Origin: Treponema sp.
Lineage (GTDB): Bacteria > Spirochaetota > Spirochaetia > Treponematales > Treponemataceae
DNA length: 64,000 nucleotides
Direction: 5' to 3'
Assembly: GCA_024402695.1 (NCBI GenBank)
Contig: JAKSTG010000014.1
Location: 1 to 64,000 of the forward strand
Shown here one piece after another: positions 35,486-45,565 of the stretch (its first letter is position 1; every line of letters starts with the position of its first letter). The notes under the pieces were generated by a model. It did no database searches and was not told the DNA's origin. It worked only from the letters and a program-made list of their open reading frames with translations. The position numbers and the translations under genes are program-made.

Positions 35486-35514
35486 TAGACATTTTGGAGA
35501 TTTGAGAATAAAAT
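35486..35514 (+). promoter_or_regulatory. Promoter of the chemoreceptor gene
   Basis: TAGACA (35486-35491), 17-nt spacer, TAAAAT (35509-35514). Start of transcription about 35521, with GGAGG at 35537-35541. It shares TAGACATTTTGGAG with the promoter at 3388. Confidence 0.65.
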
Positions 35515-35550
35515 TAACTATATTCTCTCAATTTTTGGAGGCTTTCTCAA

Positions 35551-37665
35551 ATGGCCAAGTTAAGGTTCAATCTGGGAGTTAAAATTCTGCTCCTGGTAAG
35601 TGTACTTCTTGTTCTTTCAAACATCTTCTTAGGAACAAATGCGGTTACAATCTCTGTAAAAAACTTCGAAAAACTGACAGATCAGACTCTTATGCAGGCT
35701 GCAGACATTGTCAGTTCTCGTGTAAAAGACTTTACAGACACTCAGTTCACACTTCTTGATGCTCTTTCAAACGTTGATATCATCAAAGAAGAAGATGTAG
35801 ATCTTCAGAAAAAGTGTGATCAGCTCAGAACTATCATCAATATTGATAGAGACAAGTATGAAAATATCGCTTTCTACGATGTAAACGGAAACACTTTCAA
35901 GGCAGACGGTTCAACAATGAGCCTTGCTTCCAGCCCTTATTTCAAGGCAGCCATGGAAGGAAAGAAATACGTTGCAGCACCTGCAATGAACCCACACACA
36001 GGAACAGTACTCATGTTCTTTGCAGTTCCTGTTTATTCTATGAGCAATGAAATCATTGGTGCAATGGTTGCGGTTCTTAAAGGAAACCCAATCGCAGACA
36101 TTATAGCAGAAGTTGATATCGGTGGTGGTCTTCACCCTGTAGTAATTGACCTTATTACAAGCAACTATGTTGCCTTTGCAAACGTAGAAGCTGAAGGTCA
36201 GGAAGGTAGTGAAGAAAACCTGGATCCTAACAGCGACATCATGAAGGTATTCAACAACCTGTTCTCAGGAAAAAGCGGTGTCGCCAGTTTCTACAATCCT
36301 ATGATGGGCATGAAAGTTTACGCCAGTTACCGCCCTATCGAGCCTGACAATCCATTCGGCTGTATTACTCCATGGACAATCTTCTGTCCTGCTCCATACG
36401 ACGTATACTTCGGATCAATCAAACAGTTACGTGCCAGCGTATTCGGAACCCTGCTGCTGTTCCTTATCATCGGTCTGGTTGTTGGAATCATCATGGTTCG
36501 CCTGATGATTAAACCAGTGCGCACAGTTAAGGAAACAATCCGTGGAATCGCAACAGGAAACGCTGACCTTTCAAAACGCATTACCCTTTCTACAAACGAT
36601 GAAGTTGGTGACGTTGTAAACAGTTTCAACATGTTTACTGAAAAACTTCAGACTATTATCAAACAGGTCAAAACTTCAAAAGACAACCTTGTTGTTGCCG
36701 GCGAAGACCTGGATTCAAGTTCTCAGGATACAATTTCTTCCATTCAGCAGATTATTACAGGACTTGAAGGAATGCTTGCTCAGGTTCAGCAGCAAAATGA
36801 TTCTGTTACCGAAACCGCAGGAGCTGTAAACCAGATTGCTTCAAACATTGATTCTCTGGACAAAATGATCGAAAACCAGAGCCAGGGTATCATGGATGCT
36901 TCTTCTGCCGTTGAAGAAATGGTTGGTAACATCAATGCCGTTACTGCTTCGATGGACAAAATGGCCGATTCTTTCAACGAACTTTCAGTTCAAGCCACAC
37001 AGGGAGAAGAAGTTCAGCGTAATGCTACAGAACAGATTGAAAACATCAAACGTCAGAGCAATTCCCTTCAGGAAGCCAACGTTGCCATTACTTCTATCGC
37101 AAGCCAGACAAACCTCCTTGCCATGAACGCCGCAATCGAAGCTGCCCACGCCGGTGAAGCAGGTAAAGGTTTCGCCGTTGTTGCCGACGAAATCCGTAAG
37201 CTGTCTGAAACATCAGCTGTTCAGTCAAAGAAAATCGGTGAAGAGCTTAAAGCCATTGTTACTTACATCGAAGCCATGGTTCAGACTTCTATTGAATCAA
37301 GCCAGGCCTTCAACCATGTAAACAACAAAATTGCCGAAACTGACGAACTTGTACGCCAGATCAAGGGTGCTATGGAAGAACAGACACAGGGTTCTATCCA
37401 GATCAGCCAGGCTCTTAAGAACATGAACGACAGTTCTCTTGAAGTTCGCACAGCCAGCCAGGAAATGGCAATCGGTAACAAATCTATTCTGGACGAAATC
37501 CAGAGACTTCAGAGTTCTACAACTGTTATTAAAGACAGCGTAGACGGAATGACTACAGATGCAAAACGTATCATCGAAACAGGTGAATCTCTGTCCCTCA
37601 TCGTTGAAAAGATCAACGGATCAATCGGTGAAATCGGCGAACAGGTTGACCAGTTCAAGGTATAA
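35551..37665 (+). CDS. Methyl-accepting chemotaxis protein with Cache sensor
   Basis: 704 residues: N-terminal helix (about 8-30), a periplasmic dCache-type domain (about 35-290), second helix (about 296-320), HAMP (about 322-375) and a long signalling coiled coil. The conserved hairpin tip reads [20 protein letters not shown] (about 525-545). It relays an attractant or repellent signal to CheA/CheW; the ligand cannot be told. No CheR-docking pentapeptide ends the protein. It is transcribed alone, with its own promoter and terminator. Confidence 0.93.
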   Translation: MAKLRFNLGVKILLLVSVLLVLSNIFLGTNAVTISVKNFEKLTDQTLMQAADIVSSRVKDFTDTQFTLLDALSNVDIIKEEDVDLQKKCDQLRTIINIDRDKYENIAFYDVNGNTFKADGSTMSLASSPYFKAAMEGKKYVAAPAMNPHTGTVLMFFAVPVYSMSNEIIGAMVAVLKGNPIADIIAEVDIGGGLHPVVIDLITSNYVAFANVEAEGQEGSEENLDPNSDIMKVFNNLFSGKSGVASFYNPMMGMKVYASYRPIEPDNPFGCITPWTIFCPAPYDVYFGSIKQLRASVFGTLLLFLIIGLVVGIIMVRLMIKPVRTVKETIRGIATGNADLSKRITLSTNDEVGDVVNSFNMFTEKLQTIIKQVKTSKDNLVVAGEDLDSSSQDTISSIQQIITGLEGMLAQVQQQNDSVTETAGAVNQIASNIDSLDKMIENQSQGIMDASSAVEEMVGNINAVTASMDKMADSFNELSVQATQGEEVQRNATEQIENIKRQSNSLQEANVAITSIASQTNLLAMNAAIEAAHAGEAGKGFAVVADEIRKLSETSAVQSKKIGEELKAIVTYIEAMVQTSIESSQAFNHVNNKIAETDELVRQIKGAMEEQTQGSIQISQALKNMNDSSLEVRTASQEMAIGNKSILDEIQRLQSSTTVIKDSVDGMTTDAKRIIETGESLSLIVEKINGSIGEIGEQVDQFKV

Positions 37666-37682
37666 AGCCAAAAATCCAAAAG

Positions 37683-37709
37683 ACGGTTCAGCTTGCCTGA
37701 ACCACCGTT
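37683..37709. repeat. Short palindromic repeat, copy 1
   Basis: ACGGTTCAG/CTGAACCaCCGT hairpin around CTTGC. The core is a divergent form of the dispersed GGTTGAGCTTGTCGAAACC motif also found at 40944, 55233 and 59248. It lies between the chemoreceptor stop and its terminator. Confidence 0.45.
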
Positions 37710-37716
37710 AAACAGA

Positions 37717-37744
37717 AAGGCGTCCTTCACAGGACGCCTTTTTT
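37717..37744 (+). terminator. Terminator of the chemoreceptor gene
   Basis: AAGGCGTCC/GGACGCCTT around TTCACA, followed by T4; the A-run on the left is short, so it mainly serves the plus strand, though it may also end the GH51 transcript. Confidence 0.85.
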
Positions 37745-37761
37745 ATTTGTTTCAAATGTTT

Positions 37762-39756
37762 CTATTTAAGAATGATAACGCTGAAAGAGTTTTTCTTAAG
37801 CTTTACTTTTCCCGACCAGGCTTCTTCAGCCCCTTCTTTCACAGAAACCTTTTCAGGTTCTTCTACGGAATTGTAAGTGCTCTTTTCAAGTCCACCAAGG
37901 GAAAGAATCTTCTGTGTCTTGAAATTGAAGCCTTCTGCATTCAGATCAAGTTCAATCTCTTTATCATTTACGTTTGCTACTTTAAGGAAAACAGTTCCAT
38001 CTTCTTTAATTGAGGGATTGTAATAAATACCTTCCTTATAGAAGGAAGCCTGTTCTCCCTTTGTATCCAGAGTCCAGTTACCGGTGTAATTGCCGTACAT
38101 TTTCTGAACATAGTAACTTGGAGTTCCGTATGACTTTTCGTCGTCGAACCAGATCATGTCAGGAGACCACTGGGAATAACCTATACGGCCAAAGAGAGGT
38201 GCATAGCTTGCAAGGTAAACGACATCAGCATTGCGTTCAACGCCTGTAAGGAATGCAGCTTCGCTTACAGCCCCTTCCAGATTATTCAGGGAAGGACGAT
38301 TCATGCTTCCACCTCCTTCAGGGTGGGCCGCATATTCCCCGGCAAAAACCTTAACCTGTCTGTCATAGTTGTCATAGAAATCCAGGTGTTCCAGGAACCA
38401 TGCAGGAGGCATGTAGTAATGTTCATCAACAGCATAGGCAAACCCAGGATTGTTCTTTGCCTGCTTACGGATATAATCCCACTGAAGGTTGAACTGTGGC
38501 CACTGCACGCTGTCTACGCTTGGACCTGCCGAGCCAATCAGTTTGATTTCAGGATATTTTTCGTGAATTGCTTTTTCAAAAGCGGCATAACGGTCGAGGA
38601 ATCTGTTTTCTTTTGTTTCCCACTGCTCGTTTCCAATTCCTACCATTTCCATATTGAAAGATTCCGGATGTCCAAGTTCTGCACGAACTTTTCCCCATTT
38701 AGAGTCCACAGGTCCGTTGGCAAACTCCACCAGATCAACAGCATCCTGAACATACTGCTTGAATTCTTCTGAATCAACATCAACCACTTCGTAACTCTGG
38801 AACTGACAGGCAATACCAACATTCAGAACCGGCAGAGCCTTACAGCCAAGTTTTTCACAAAGAAGGAAATATTCATAGAAACCGATTCCATAAGTCTGAT
38901 TGTAATATGGATAAACTTCAGGACCGTCTCCAGGAATATGTGGCTGCCAGGAATAATGAACAGCCCAACGGCTCCAGTTATTCTTTCTGTGTTCAAGAGG
39001 TTTGATTGTCTTTTTATAATCGTAGCGGTTTGCAAGAGTTGTACCTTCAACAATACAACCACCAGGGAAGCGGATAAAACCAGGGTGAATTCCATTCAGA
39101 AGATCAAAAAGATCTTTACGGAAAATACCACAGACTGCATCAGAAGGAATCATTGAAACAAAATCAAATTCAACAATGCCCTCCCCGCTTAAAGTTACTG
39201 TAAACTTTCCACCACGGATATTTTTTCCTGCTTTAAGAACTGCAGTATATTTTTTCCAGAAACAGCGGGCTTCCTTGTCATTTTTTTCAAGAGTGATTTT
39301 TACAGAACCGCAATCTTTTCCTTCCTGGTCCAGAACTGCAACAATTACAGAATCTGTCTGTTCCGGAGCAAAAACATTTCTTGCATAGAAAGAAATGTTG
39401 TAGTCCATACCAGCTTTAAGAGTAATTCCGTCATAAGCTTTGTTTGTAAAACCGTCACCGGCTTTCTTTGAATAGAAACGCAGATAGTGAGGGTTTTCTT
39501 CTGCAATCGGGCTTCCAGAAACCAGCTTCAATTCTCCGGTTCCTACAGCGTTCCAACCGTAAAGTCCTTCCAGATCTGTATACCAGTCCCCTTTTCCGGT
39601 GCCGGAATAAGCTTTAATGAACTCAAAATTGCGGTTTTCGATCATTTCGGCATAAAGTCCACCGTCTGCCGCATAGTTGATATCTTCAAAAAAGAGTCCA
39701 GTCATGTCCGGCTGGATTAATGCTTTTTTAGAATTGTATATATTTATCTTTTCCAT
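37762..39756 (-). CDS. GH51 alpha-L-arabinofuranosidase, cytoplasmic
   Basis: 664 residues with no signal peptide. A central barrel carries the acid/base Glu in GIGNEQWE (about 372) and the nucleophile Glu in FAGEYAAH (about 470); a beta-sandwich domain (about 75-205) precedes it and another ends the protein. It removes arabinose side groups from imported arabino-oligosaccharides, so it fits arabinogalactan use together with the galactanase genes. It lies directly after the lacI gene in transcription order, with an AAACGTTT palindrome 23 nt before the ATG. No consensus ribosome binding site is seen, only TTGGG. Confidence 0.92.
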   Translation of the reverse strand: MEKINIYNSKKALIQPDMTGLFFEDINYAADGGLYAEMIENRNFEFIKAYSGTGKGDWYTDLEGLYGWNAVGTGELKLVSGSPIAEENPHYLRFYSKKAGDGFTNKAYDGITLKAGMDYNISFYARNVFAPEQTDSVIVAVLDQEGKDCGSVKITLEKNDKEARCFWKKYTAVLKAGKNIRGGKFTVTLSGEGIVEFDFVSMIPSDAVCGIFRKDLFDLLNGIHPGFIRFPGGCIVEGTTLANRYDYKKTIKPLEHRKNNWSRWAVHYSWQPHIPGDGPEVYPYYNQTYGIGFYEYFLLCEKLGCKALPVLNVGIACQFQSYEVVDVDSEEFKQYVQDAVDLVEFANGPVDSKWGKVRAELGHPESFNMEMVGIGNEQWETKENRFLDRYAAFEKAIHEKYPEIKLIGSAGPSVDSVQWPQFNLQWDYIRKQAKNNPGFAYAVDEHYYMPPAWFLEHLDFYDNYDRQVKVFAGEYAAHPEGGGSMNRPSLNNLEGAVSEAAFLTGVERNADVVYLASYAPLFGRIGYSQWSPDMIWFDDEKSYGTPSYYVQKMYGNYTGNWTLDTKGEQASFYKEGIYYNPSIKEDGTVFLKVANVNDKEIELDLNAEGFNFKTQKILSLGGLEKSTYNSVEEPEKVSVKEGAEEAWSGKVKLKKNSFSVIILK

Positions 39757-39778
39757 AAACCCAATGGTAATACAAGTT

Positions 39779-39786
39779 AAACGTTT
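39779..39786. promoter_or_regulatory. Candidate operator before the GH51 gene
   Basis: Palindrome AAACGTTT with central CG, as in many LacI-family operators, placed between lacI and the GH51 start. The flanking TTTACCACGA recurs just before the lacI start (40874-40884). Differs from the ACACGTGT sites, so a second regulator is possible. Confidence 0.35.
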
Positions 39787-39838
39787 TTACCACGATTTTT
39801 TTTGAGGAAAATATAACGATATTCCGATTTTTAAATTA

Positions 39839-40873
39839 TCAGCAGCTTTTTCTATGAATTACGGCAGTCGGAAGAATAATGGTCATAACATCATCGCTGG
39901 AAGCGACAGAATCATTTACAATCATTTCCACAGCACGACGCCCCATAGCACTTTTCTGGACATTCATAGTCGTTAATGGAGGATTAGTAAACTGACTGAT
40001 TTCGATATTATCATTACTGATAAGTGCAACTTCCTGCGGAACTGCAATATCAGCTTCATTCAAAAAGCGCATAACACCGATTGCAACTTCATCTGAACCG
40101 CAGACAATGGCGCGCGGAATTTTCCCGTCCTGTGCCATCTGGCGGATTGCAGAGTATCCGCTCTGCATATCACTTGCAGGATAAGAAACCAGAAGCCCCA
40201 AATCTTTTTCCATAAAGAACTGCTGGGCTCCTGTTTTGCGATTATCTTCGTGTCCGATATAACCGATATTTTTGTAATCACAGTTATAAAGATATTCGCA
40301 TGCCTTATAAACAGCATCACGACGGTCAAAGCCAACGCTTGTAATACCTTCATAAGTCCAGTCAACGCAGACAATCTTTGTAAGACGTTCTTTTATCCGT
40401 TCAATAAGCTTCACGTCTTCTGACTGCTTGATGCATAAATCTGTTGCCAGAAGAAGAAGCCCGCCAATAGATTTTGTATGAATCAATTCATTGAACAGAA
40501 CAGGATCCTTCAGCTCATCAAAGAAACGGATAAAAGAAATGTGATAATTATTTTCGTGGGCGGCAAGATATATGCCTTCGAGAATTTCTGTGTAATAAGG
40601 GCGCAGAAACAAAGCCGGAGCGGGAAGAATTACGCCAATTTTTTTTGCAGCAAACGCTTCGTCGCCAAGCTGAAGCGCCTGAGCTGCCTTGTTCGGACGG
40701 TAACCAAGTTCTTCAATTGCGTCGAGGATTCTTTGCCGTGTTTCAGGAGCTACACTTCTGTCCGCACTGCCGTTAATTACATAACTGACCATGCTTCTGG
40801 TAACACCCGCCAGGCGAGCTACATCATTTTGAGTTACATTCTTTTCCACTTTCAGCCCTTTTTTACTCTGCAT
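39839..40873 (-). CDS. LacI-family transcription repressor of the galactan/arabinan locus
   Basis: 344 residues with an N-terminal helix-turn-helix (VTQNDVARLAGVTRSMVSYVIN) and hinge (GYRPNKAAQAL), followed by a periplasmic-binding-like sugar domain (about 75-340). The ATG gives eight extra residues before the conserved VEKNVTQNDVA; a GTG at 40849 with AAGGG 7 nt upstream would start at the usual place and is a good alternative. The position between GH51 and the galactanase operons suggests that it senses galactose, arabinose or their oligomers. Confidence 0.88.
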   Translation of the reverse strand: MQSKKGLKVEKNVTQNDVARLAGVTRSMVSYVINGSADRSVAPETRQRILDAIEELGYRPNKAAQALQLGDEAFAAKKIGVILPAPALFLRPYYTEILEGIYLAAHENNYHISFIRFFDELKDPVLFNELIHTKSIGGLLLLATDLCIKQSEDVKLIERIKERLTKIVCVDWTYEGITSVGFDRRDAVYKACEYLYNCDYKNIGYIGHEDNRKTGAQQFFMEKDLGLLVSYPASDMQSGYSAIRQMAQDGKIPRAIVCGSDEVAIGVMRFLNEADIAVPQEVALISNDNIEISQFTNPPLTTMNVQKSAMGRRAVEMIVNDSVASSDDVMTIILPTAVIHRKSC

Positions 40874-40907
40874 AGTTTACCACGAAATTCCAAAAATTTT
40901 AATATAT

Positions 40908-40928
40908 AAAAAGGGGGAAGCCTCCCCC
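40908..40928 (-). terminator. Terminator of the outer-membrane galactanase operon
   Basis: GGGGGA/TCCCCC around AGCC (40913-40928), with T5 on the minus strand (40908-40912). It lies about 100 nt after the last lipoprotein gene, and before lacI. Confidence 0.75.
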
Positions 40929-40943
40929 TCGCTCCAGACACAG

Positions 40944-41010
40944 CAGTTTCGGCAGGCTCAACCGCCGTATCTTCCGCTACCCTCTCTGCGGGCCTCAAAC
41001 GCCGGCCCGC
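40944..41010. repeat. Palindromic repeat copy 2 and adjoining GC-rich hairpin
   Basis: AGTTTCGGCAGGCTCAACCG (40944-40963) is a variant of the TTCGACAAGCTCAACC motif. It is followed by a 7-bp hairpin GCGGGCC/GGCCCGC (40988-40994 with 41004-41010). Its GC content is well above that of the surroundings. Confidence 0.5.
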
Positions 41011-41024
41011 AACGCCCGCTTCGC

Positions 41025-42305
41025 TTATTCAGCTACATAGGAAACGGTTACTTTTGCTGTCGCTCCAGCGTAATAAAGTCCGTTTTCGACATATACTTCA
41101 GGATTCAAAATTTCACCAGAATAACCTTTTATTTCGTCATTCCATAATAAAGAACATTCATTTCCCCATTCTGAAGAAGAATAAACTGAAGCCCACCATA
41201 TATCTGCAGCATCAGCTGCTTCAATCTTAAGCTTTTTCACGCTCAATCCTTCAAAATCTTCAGAACTTACCAAAAGCTGAGTTGCATCAGAAATTCCTAT
41301 AATGCTTTCTGCATCTAAAAGTTTTATCCAAACTTCACTTTCATCCACAAAAGATACTGTAGCTGCCATACCTTCTGCATTAAACTCAAGCCAGGTATTT
41401 TCCATTGTTGACTTAAGAACAACATCTCCGGCGTAAACAATAATTTCAGTATTGAACCATCCGGGAGCATTTCTTACACTGCTGTTTACTTTTACAGTTG
41501 CAGTTTTTCCGTCTTCGCTAAGTGTTGCTTCAATAGGATCGTTCATTGATTCTTTATCTGGTCCAACGGCAACAGTTACTTTTGTTACACCCTCAAAACC
41601 AGAAAGAGTAATTACCAGGTCTGCATCAACATCAGCAATATCTCCTACTGAAAGGGTTCCTCCGCTTACAGAAAACTCCAGATAATTATTACTTGTCAGT
41701 TCTGATTCAATTACATTTCCATTAGCATCTTTTAATGTTACAGTAATACCGCTGAACCAGCCCCATTCATTTGAATATTTCTTTTCAAAAGCAGCAGTTG
41801 CAGTTGTTGCGCCAGCTGTATATGTTACTTCTGCATCATAATTATTTGGATCACTATCATTGCTGTATGTAACTTCGACAGAAGCAACATCAGAAGCTGC
41901 AGTAAGCTCGCTGAAATCAATTGTAATTGTCATGACAACAGCATTTACTGTAACATTAACTTCTTTGCTTAAATCTTTATCTTCAACCGAAGTAACAGTA
42001 ATAAATGTATCGCCAGCTTTTACGCCTTTTACTGTTACTATATTTCCATCAGCTGTGGCAGTACAAACAGACTCATCATCAACTTCAACAGTAAATGTAC
42101 CGTTTGTTGTTACTTCAAAAGAGCCTTCGCCGTCATCATCAAGAGTCAATGCAGCTTCACTAACATCAAGCGTATAAACTTTTTTTTCTGGTTCAAGTTG
42201 TTCAGGTTGACTAGATCCAATATCATCAGGTTTCTTACAACCGGCAAAAACCAGTCCCAGTGCAGCAACAAGAGCCAGTAAAGGCATCCACTTTTTCTTC
42301 ATCAT
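41025..42305 (-). CDS. Lipoprotein with immunoglobulin-like domains, probably surface glycan-binding
   Basis: 426 residues with lipobox VFAGC, a Pro/Glu/Gln linker, a BIG2-like domain (about 43-120; VEVDDESVCTATADGNIVTV, GVKAGDTFITVTS) and then about three beta-rich modules. Two modules share a WF-x-x-x-V/I pattern (GWFSGITVTL, GWFNTEIIVY), the third has WWASVYS. Exposed Trp pairs suggest carbohydrate binding. It is the last gene of the operon with two GH53 enzymes. AGGAGG precedes ATGATG; either could be the start. Confidence 0.75.
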   Translation of the reverse strand: MMKKKWMPLLALVAALGLVFAGCKKPDDIGSSQPEQLEPEKKVYTLDVSEAALTLDDDGEGSFEVTTNGTFTVEVDDESVCTATADGNIVTVKGVKAGDTFITVTSVEDKDLSKEVNVTVNAVVMTITIDFSELTAASDVASVEVTYSNDSDPNNYDAEVTYTAGATTATAAFEKKYSNEWGWFSGITVTLKDANGNVIESELTSNNYLEFSVSGGTLSVGDIADVDADLVITLSGFEGVTKVTVAVGPDKESMNDPIEATLSEDGKTATVKVNSSVRNAPGWFNTEIIVYAGDVVLKSTMENTWLEFNAEGMAATVSFVDESEVWIKLLDAESIIGISDATQLLVSSEDFEGLSVKKLKIEAADAADIWWASVYSSSEWGNECSLLWNDEIKGYSGEILNPEVYVENGLYYAGATAKVTVSYVAE

Positions 42306-42336
42306 AATAATCCTCCTACAGATTTATGAATATTTT

Positions 42337-43599
42337 TTATTTTCCACTAACTGCCATCACTTTAAGAGAAGGCAGAACTTTCCCGTTTACATCAAACAGA
42401 CACTGGTTTTCCCATGCGCTGTTCATTACATCATCAACACCAAGATATGCACCGCCCCAATAGAAAACTCCGGAGCCTCCTTTCTGGGCAGTTTTCTCAA
42501 TCACTTCGCGGATTACTCCCGCCTGATTATCGATTGTGGCAGAAATTTTTCCGGATTTAATTCCGGCATATGTTGTAATTGCTTTTGCAGAATTTTCTTC
42601 GAAACTTTCATCACCAAAAGTATTGTTTGTGTTGTCGCACCATTCAGTAAGCGAATAAGCGTAAGACAATTCAGCAACGCAGGCTTCTTTTCCGGCAGCT
42701 TTAATTGTTTCAATATTTTTCTGAAGACCTGTTATTGTCCCATGACTTCCGTAATACGGATAATAAGAAAGACCTACAATATCACAGTCAACTTTTGAAA
42801 CATAATCAGAAAGGAAAGAAGCAAGAACTCCGCTATTTCCTCCGCGGCTCATATGAAGCATGATTTTGCATTCAGGAAGAACAGCACGGACTTTTTTAGA
42901 AGCTTCATCAAGGATAGAAGCTTTATCGGAAACTGTAAGGCTCACCGCAGTATTAGTCTGGAAAATCCCCTGACCTTCATTTTCATTTCCAAGCTGTACC
43001 ATATCAGGTGCACAACCAGCCTGCTTCATTTTAAGAAGAACACTTTCTGTCCAGTCAGCAACGGCTTTACTTAAATCAAAAACATTATCAATTTCTTTCC
43101 ACATATCAGGACACTTCTGTTTGGCAGGATCTGCCCAGTTATCGGAATAATGAAAATCAAGCAGAACTTTCATACCGAATCTTTTTGCGCGCTTTGCCAT
43201 GCTTAGTGTACGGTCTAGATTGTTATAACCGTAAGGAGCCCAGTCAGCATCCAGTTCTTTTGTATAATCATTCCAGAGACGAAGGCGAATCCAGTTTACA
43301 CCGTTATCAGAAAGGATTTTGAAGATATCTGTTTCAGCGTTATTTTCGTCATAAAATTTTACACCGGCTTCTTCCAGAGCTTTTACTTCGCTGGCATCAA
43401 AGCCGCGCATAAAATCTTTTCCAAGTTTTGCCTCTACAGGTTTTATTTCCAAAGCGTCATAAGATTTCAGTTCAACAGCTTCATTAGAACCCGGATTCAC
43501 TTTTTTGCTTCCAGACCAGGAAGGAACTTCACAGGAAGAAAGGAGAACCAGCGCAGAACATGCCAGAACCGAAACTAATTTTGTTTTAACACTTTTCAT
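42337..43599 (-). CDS. GH53 endo-beta-1,4-galactanase, lipoprotein form
   Basis: 420 residues. The ATG at 43599 is preferred because of AAGGGGGAAG upstream and because it begins a lipoprotein signal (lipobox LLSSC). The barrel carries the acid/base Glu in LGNENEGQ (about 201) and the nucleophile in VAELSYAY (about 306), plus DFHYSDNWADP, typical of GH53. It should cut beta-1,4-galactan of type I arabinogalactan at the cell surface. It has no binding module, unlike the second GH53 enzyme at the head of the same operon. Confidence 0.92.
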   Translation of the reverse strand: MKSVKTKLVSVLACSALVLLSSCEVPSWSGSKKVNPGSNEAVELKSYDALEIKPVEAKLGKDFMRGFDASEVKALEEAGVKFYDENNAETDIFKILSDNGVNWIRLRLWNDYTKELDADWAPYGYNNLDRTLSMAKRAKRFGMKVLLDFHYSDNWADPAKQKCPDMWKEIDNVFDLSKAVADWTESVLLKMKQAGCAPDMVQLGNENEGQGIFQTNTAVSLTVSDKASILDEASKKVRAVLPECKIMLHMSRGGNSGVLASFLSDYVSKVDCDIVGLSYYPYYGSHGTITGLQKNIETIKAAGKEACVAELSYAYSLTEWCDNTNNTFGDESFEENSAKAITTYAGIKSGKISATIDNQAGVIREVIEKTAQKGGSGVFYWGGAYLGVDDVMNSAWENQCLFDVNGKVLPSLKVMAVSGK

Positions 43600-43612
43600 T
43601 TTTTCTTCCCCC

Positions 43613-45082
43613 TTATCTGATTGTGTAAGAAACTGCATTTGCAAAATCCATGCGGACAGAGCCAGCAGAATTTTCAGCGTCATATTCTTTTTTTACGACA
43701 ACGGCATCAGGAACTGCATCACAAATCATTTTTCCTTCACTCCAGTCAAGACTCATGGCAACAGTCACTTTTACAGTTTCACCTTTACTGAATCCAATAG
43801 AAGAAAGCGGAACAGAATATTCCAGGAAGTCACCGTTTGTTTTTTCTGTCCATCCCTCCGGTGAAAGCTTCAGCTGATTAGTAATATCCACACCTTCAGC
43901 ATTTGCACCCCAGGTTCCTTTTCCGTTATTTTCATTCCCTGGTCTATGATAAATGAATACGTTTACACGTCCGTTTTTTGTAATTGTTGTAAAGCTGTCT
44001 GCAGGACTGATTTCCATTACGGCATTAGTTCCCGCGTTGCTGCCTTTAGAAAGCATAATCACAAGGGAATCTTTCCAGTTAATACTCAGGTCTCCGCTTA
44101 CCCCGATGTATAAATTTTCATCATCATTTACAAGACTTACTTCTTTTATGTCACCCATGGTGTTATAACCAAAGGCTTCCTGATCCCCTTCTGCATCTTT
44201 CACGACAAGTGCATTTTCAGACGAATAATTTGAATCTTTTCTTCCGTCAATAATGATGGCACTGTTCACAAGATTCAAAGTTATTTCTGTGTCATAAATT
44301 TCACCACTTCCACAAGGTCTTACACCCGGAAGCAGGATATTGAGTCCCATAACAGTTACTCCTTTCAGATTTTCCTGACATTCGAGTTCAAGAATATTTT
44401 CTTCTTCATTGAAAGACGGAACAAAAGAATAAGTTCCTGTTGAATCAAAAACTTTTTCTTTATTTTCAAGAATGATTTTTCCGTTCAGAGGAAGTTCAAT
44501 TTTATCCCCCGCCTTGAACCAGCAGGTTGATAAATCTGTTTCAAATGTATTGAACAACGGACGAACCGGAAGTTTTGCAGTGAAAGCCGGAATACTTCTT
44601 CCGTTCTGTTCGCCTTCGGCACAGACAAAGCCCTGAACTTTTATTTCTGCTACAGCTGTACCTGAAGGAATTGTTTCTGTATCAAAAAGAGAAAGAACAT
44701 CTTTCATATCAAGGAAGAAACTTTTGTAATCATCCGAAAAACGACCATCAAGATTTGTAAAAGTTTTTGTTGATGAGTTATTTCCGGCATCGGAATAATT
44801 TATAGTGATGGAACCTGAAAGTTTTGACAGCGCAACCTGCTTTCCAAAATCAATCTTAAGAGAATGAGCCTGGTAATCATCAGATGCATATAAAACTCTG
44901 GCTGCCATGTTATTTCCGACAGTTCCAAAATAAGTCCAGATATTTGATTCATAAGTTGCAGTTCCGGTTTCTTCATTAAGCTTTGAATTCTGAACAGAAC
45001 TTAATGAAGACTGAAACAGTTCACAGGAACAAAGCATTGCACAAAGAACTGCAAAAGGCAGAATATTTTTTATTCTTTTCAT
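43613..45082 (-). CDS. Lipoprotein with C-terminal CBM9/DOMON-like domain
   Basis: 489 residues with lipobox MLCSC. The start at 45082 follows GGAGG by 5 nt. The N-terminal two thirds are beta-rich with no family recognised. The last 210 residues (IIIDGRKDSNY, DDENLYIGVSG, SLDWSEGK) have the pattern of CBM9-like and DOMON sugar-binding domains often attached to glycoside hydrolases. It lies between a small lipoprotein and a GH53 galactanase, so a surface galactan-binding role is likely. Confidence 0.75.
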   Translation of the reverse strand: MKRIKNILPFAVLCAMLCSCELFQSSLSSVQNSKLNEETGTATYESNIWTYFGTVGNNMAARVLYASDDYQAHSLKIDFGKQVALSKLSGSITINYSDAGNNSSTKTFTNLDGRFSDDYKSFFLDMKDVLSLFDTETIPSGTAVAEIKVQGFVCAEGEQNGRSIPAFTAKLPVRPLFNTFETDLSTCWFKAGDKIELPLNGKIILENKEKVFDSTGTYSFVPSFNEEENILELECQENLKGVTVMGLNILLPGVRPCGSGEIYDTEITLNLVNSAIIIDGRKDSNYSSENALVVKDAEGDQEAFGYNTMGDIKEVSLVNDDENLYIGVSGDLSINWKDSLVIMLSKGSNAGTNAVMEISPADSFTTITKNGRVNVFIYHRPGNENNGKGTWGANAEGVDITNQLKLSPEGWTEKTNGDFLEYSVPLSSIGFSKGETVKVTVAMSLDWSEGKMICDAVPDAVVVKKEYDAENSAGSVRMDFANAVSYTIR

Positions 45083-45093
45083 TTTGTCCTCCA

Positions 45094-45543
45094 CTATTCC
45101 TTAATTCTTGGCTCAGCAGTTTCATCGCTTCCATCAATAACCAGAATTATTTCACCAGACGAAAGATCAAGTGCATCAATATAAAAGTTGTGATACTTAT
45201 TCTGAGAGGCATCAAAGCCGTTTGATGTTACCGCTTCATTCCAACCGCGGAGCCATTCACCGGTTTTTACAAGGGTAAACTGAATATTTGCATCGGAAAT
45301 TGTTACAGCCTGCGAAGTGCCGTTTCCGTTTTTCATATTTATCATTGTTTTTGTATTGTCCCAGTCGTTGAAGTTTCCAGGGATTGAATATTCACCTGTT
45401 ACATTCTCAGGAAAATTCTGGAACACAAAAGTCACTTCTGATGCCATCTGATTGTGAAGGCCGTTTGCGTTGGCACAGGCACTTAAAACGCCAAGGCAAA
45501 AAAGCGAAGCAACCAGAATAATCATTCTGTTTCTAATTTTCAT
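45094..45543 (-). CDS. Small lipoprotein with a CBM48/starch-binding-like fold
   Basis: 149 residues with lipobox VLSAC. The ATG at 45543 has AGGAGG upstream. The mature part (about 110 residues) contains YSIPGNFNDWDN, the strand-turn motif of CBM48/AMPK-type glycan-binding modules, followed by a beta-rich remainder. It probably helps hold galactan or its oligomers near the outer-membrane barrel encoded just before it. Confidence 0.72.
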   Translation of the reverse strand: MKIRNRMIILVASLFCLGVLSACANANGLHNQMASEVTFVFQNFPENVTGEYSIPGNFNDWDNTKTMINMKNGNGTSQAVTISDANIQFTLVKTGEWLRGWNEAVTSNGFDASQNKYHNFYIDALDLSSGEIILVIDGSDETAEPRIKE

Positions 45544-45565
45544 TTTTTCTCCTCCTTCCAAAAAC

